Positions 13,873 through 13,918 of a stretch of 13,918 nt of DNA are shown piece after piece. The notes under the pieces were generated by a model that was given only the letters and a program-made list of their open reading frames with translations, had not been told where the DNA came from and did not search any database. A program made the translations under genes and the position numbers. Source of the stretch: Halanaerobiales bacterium (GTDB lineage Bacteria; Bacillota_F; Halanaerobiia; Halanaerobiales; DTU029); assembly GCA_016278415.1 (NCBI GenBank), contig JADQBV010000254.1, forward strand, positions 1 to 13,918, read 5' to 3'. Each line of letters begins with the position of its first letter. Position 1 is the stretch's first letter.

Positions 13873-13918
13873 ATTCGGCAGCGACCTACTCTCCCACGAA
13901 GTCTCCCTCGCAGTACCA
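13873..13918 (-). rRNA. rrf: 5S ribosomal RNA, 3' part (cut by window edge)
   Basis: The minus strand reads TGGTACTGCGAGGGAGACTT...GTGGGAGAGTAGGTCGCTGCCGAAT, the conserved 3' third of bacterial 5S rRNA. The 5' part, and presumably 23S and 16S, lie right of the window. Together with the tRNA-Asn downstream it marks the tail of an rRNA operon running leftward. Confidence 0.95.

Noticed and set aside
1..13918. CRISPR array, insertion sequence or prophage
   Set aside because: No regularly spaced repeats, transposase, integrase or phage-like genes were seen; the neat metabolic operons look chromosomal.

Overview
The window is low-GC, AT-rich bacterial DNA with the gene style of an anaerobic Firmicutes-lineage organism: strong GGAGG-type ribosome sites, T-box and TPP riboswitch control, and a 5S rRNA followed by tRNA-Asn. 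Two exported proteins that are normally lipoproteins in Gram-positives (the amino-acid binding protein and the PrsA/SurA-like foldase) carry type I signal peptides with no lipobox cysteine. This suggests a diderm, Halanaerobiales-like cell, but that is inference. No phage, insertion sequence or CRISPR array is visible.

Left edge (1-1064): a T-box leader with a serine (UCC) specifier reads leftward out of the window. Divergent from it is a short, atypical cis-prenyltransferase homologue (UppS family) in which several canonical active-site residues are replaced.

Thiamine block (1078-5901, minus strand): a TPP riboswitch plus intrinsic terminator leads thiE-thiC-thiW-thiD-thiM. The set makes the pyrimidine (HMP) de novo (ThiC), phosphorylates it (ThiD), imports (ThiW, predicted) and phosphorylates (ThiM) the thiazole, and joins the halves (ThiE). 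No thiG/thiS/thiF/thiH/thiO is present here, so the locus looks built for thiazole salvage.

6120-7320: a plus-strand lipoprotein with a DUF4382 domain, two Asp-rich Ca-binding-like loops and a carboxypeptidase-regulatory-like C-terminus. Upstream is a palindromic GTGA-N6-TCAC operator at a position typical of a class II activator site. A bidirectional terminator separates it from the next block.

7395-11913 (minus strand): alanine dehydrogenase (ald), then after a 375-bp gap a polar amino-acid ABC importer (binding protein, permease, ATPase, permease). The first permease appears to use a non-canonical ATT start codon.

12194-12574: a self-contained small transcription unit (good sigma-A-type promoter, 54-codon basic ORF of unknown function, terminator), convergent with a SurA/PrsA-like parvulin foldase (12617-13621).

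Right edge (13757-13918, minus strand): tRNA-Asn(GUU) and the 3' end of a 5S rRNA, the tail of an rRNA operon running leftward.

I see no wholly new multigene system. The items most worth a second look are the atypical UppS homologue, the regulated DUF4382 lipoprotein, the small ORF unit and the ATT-initiated permease.
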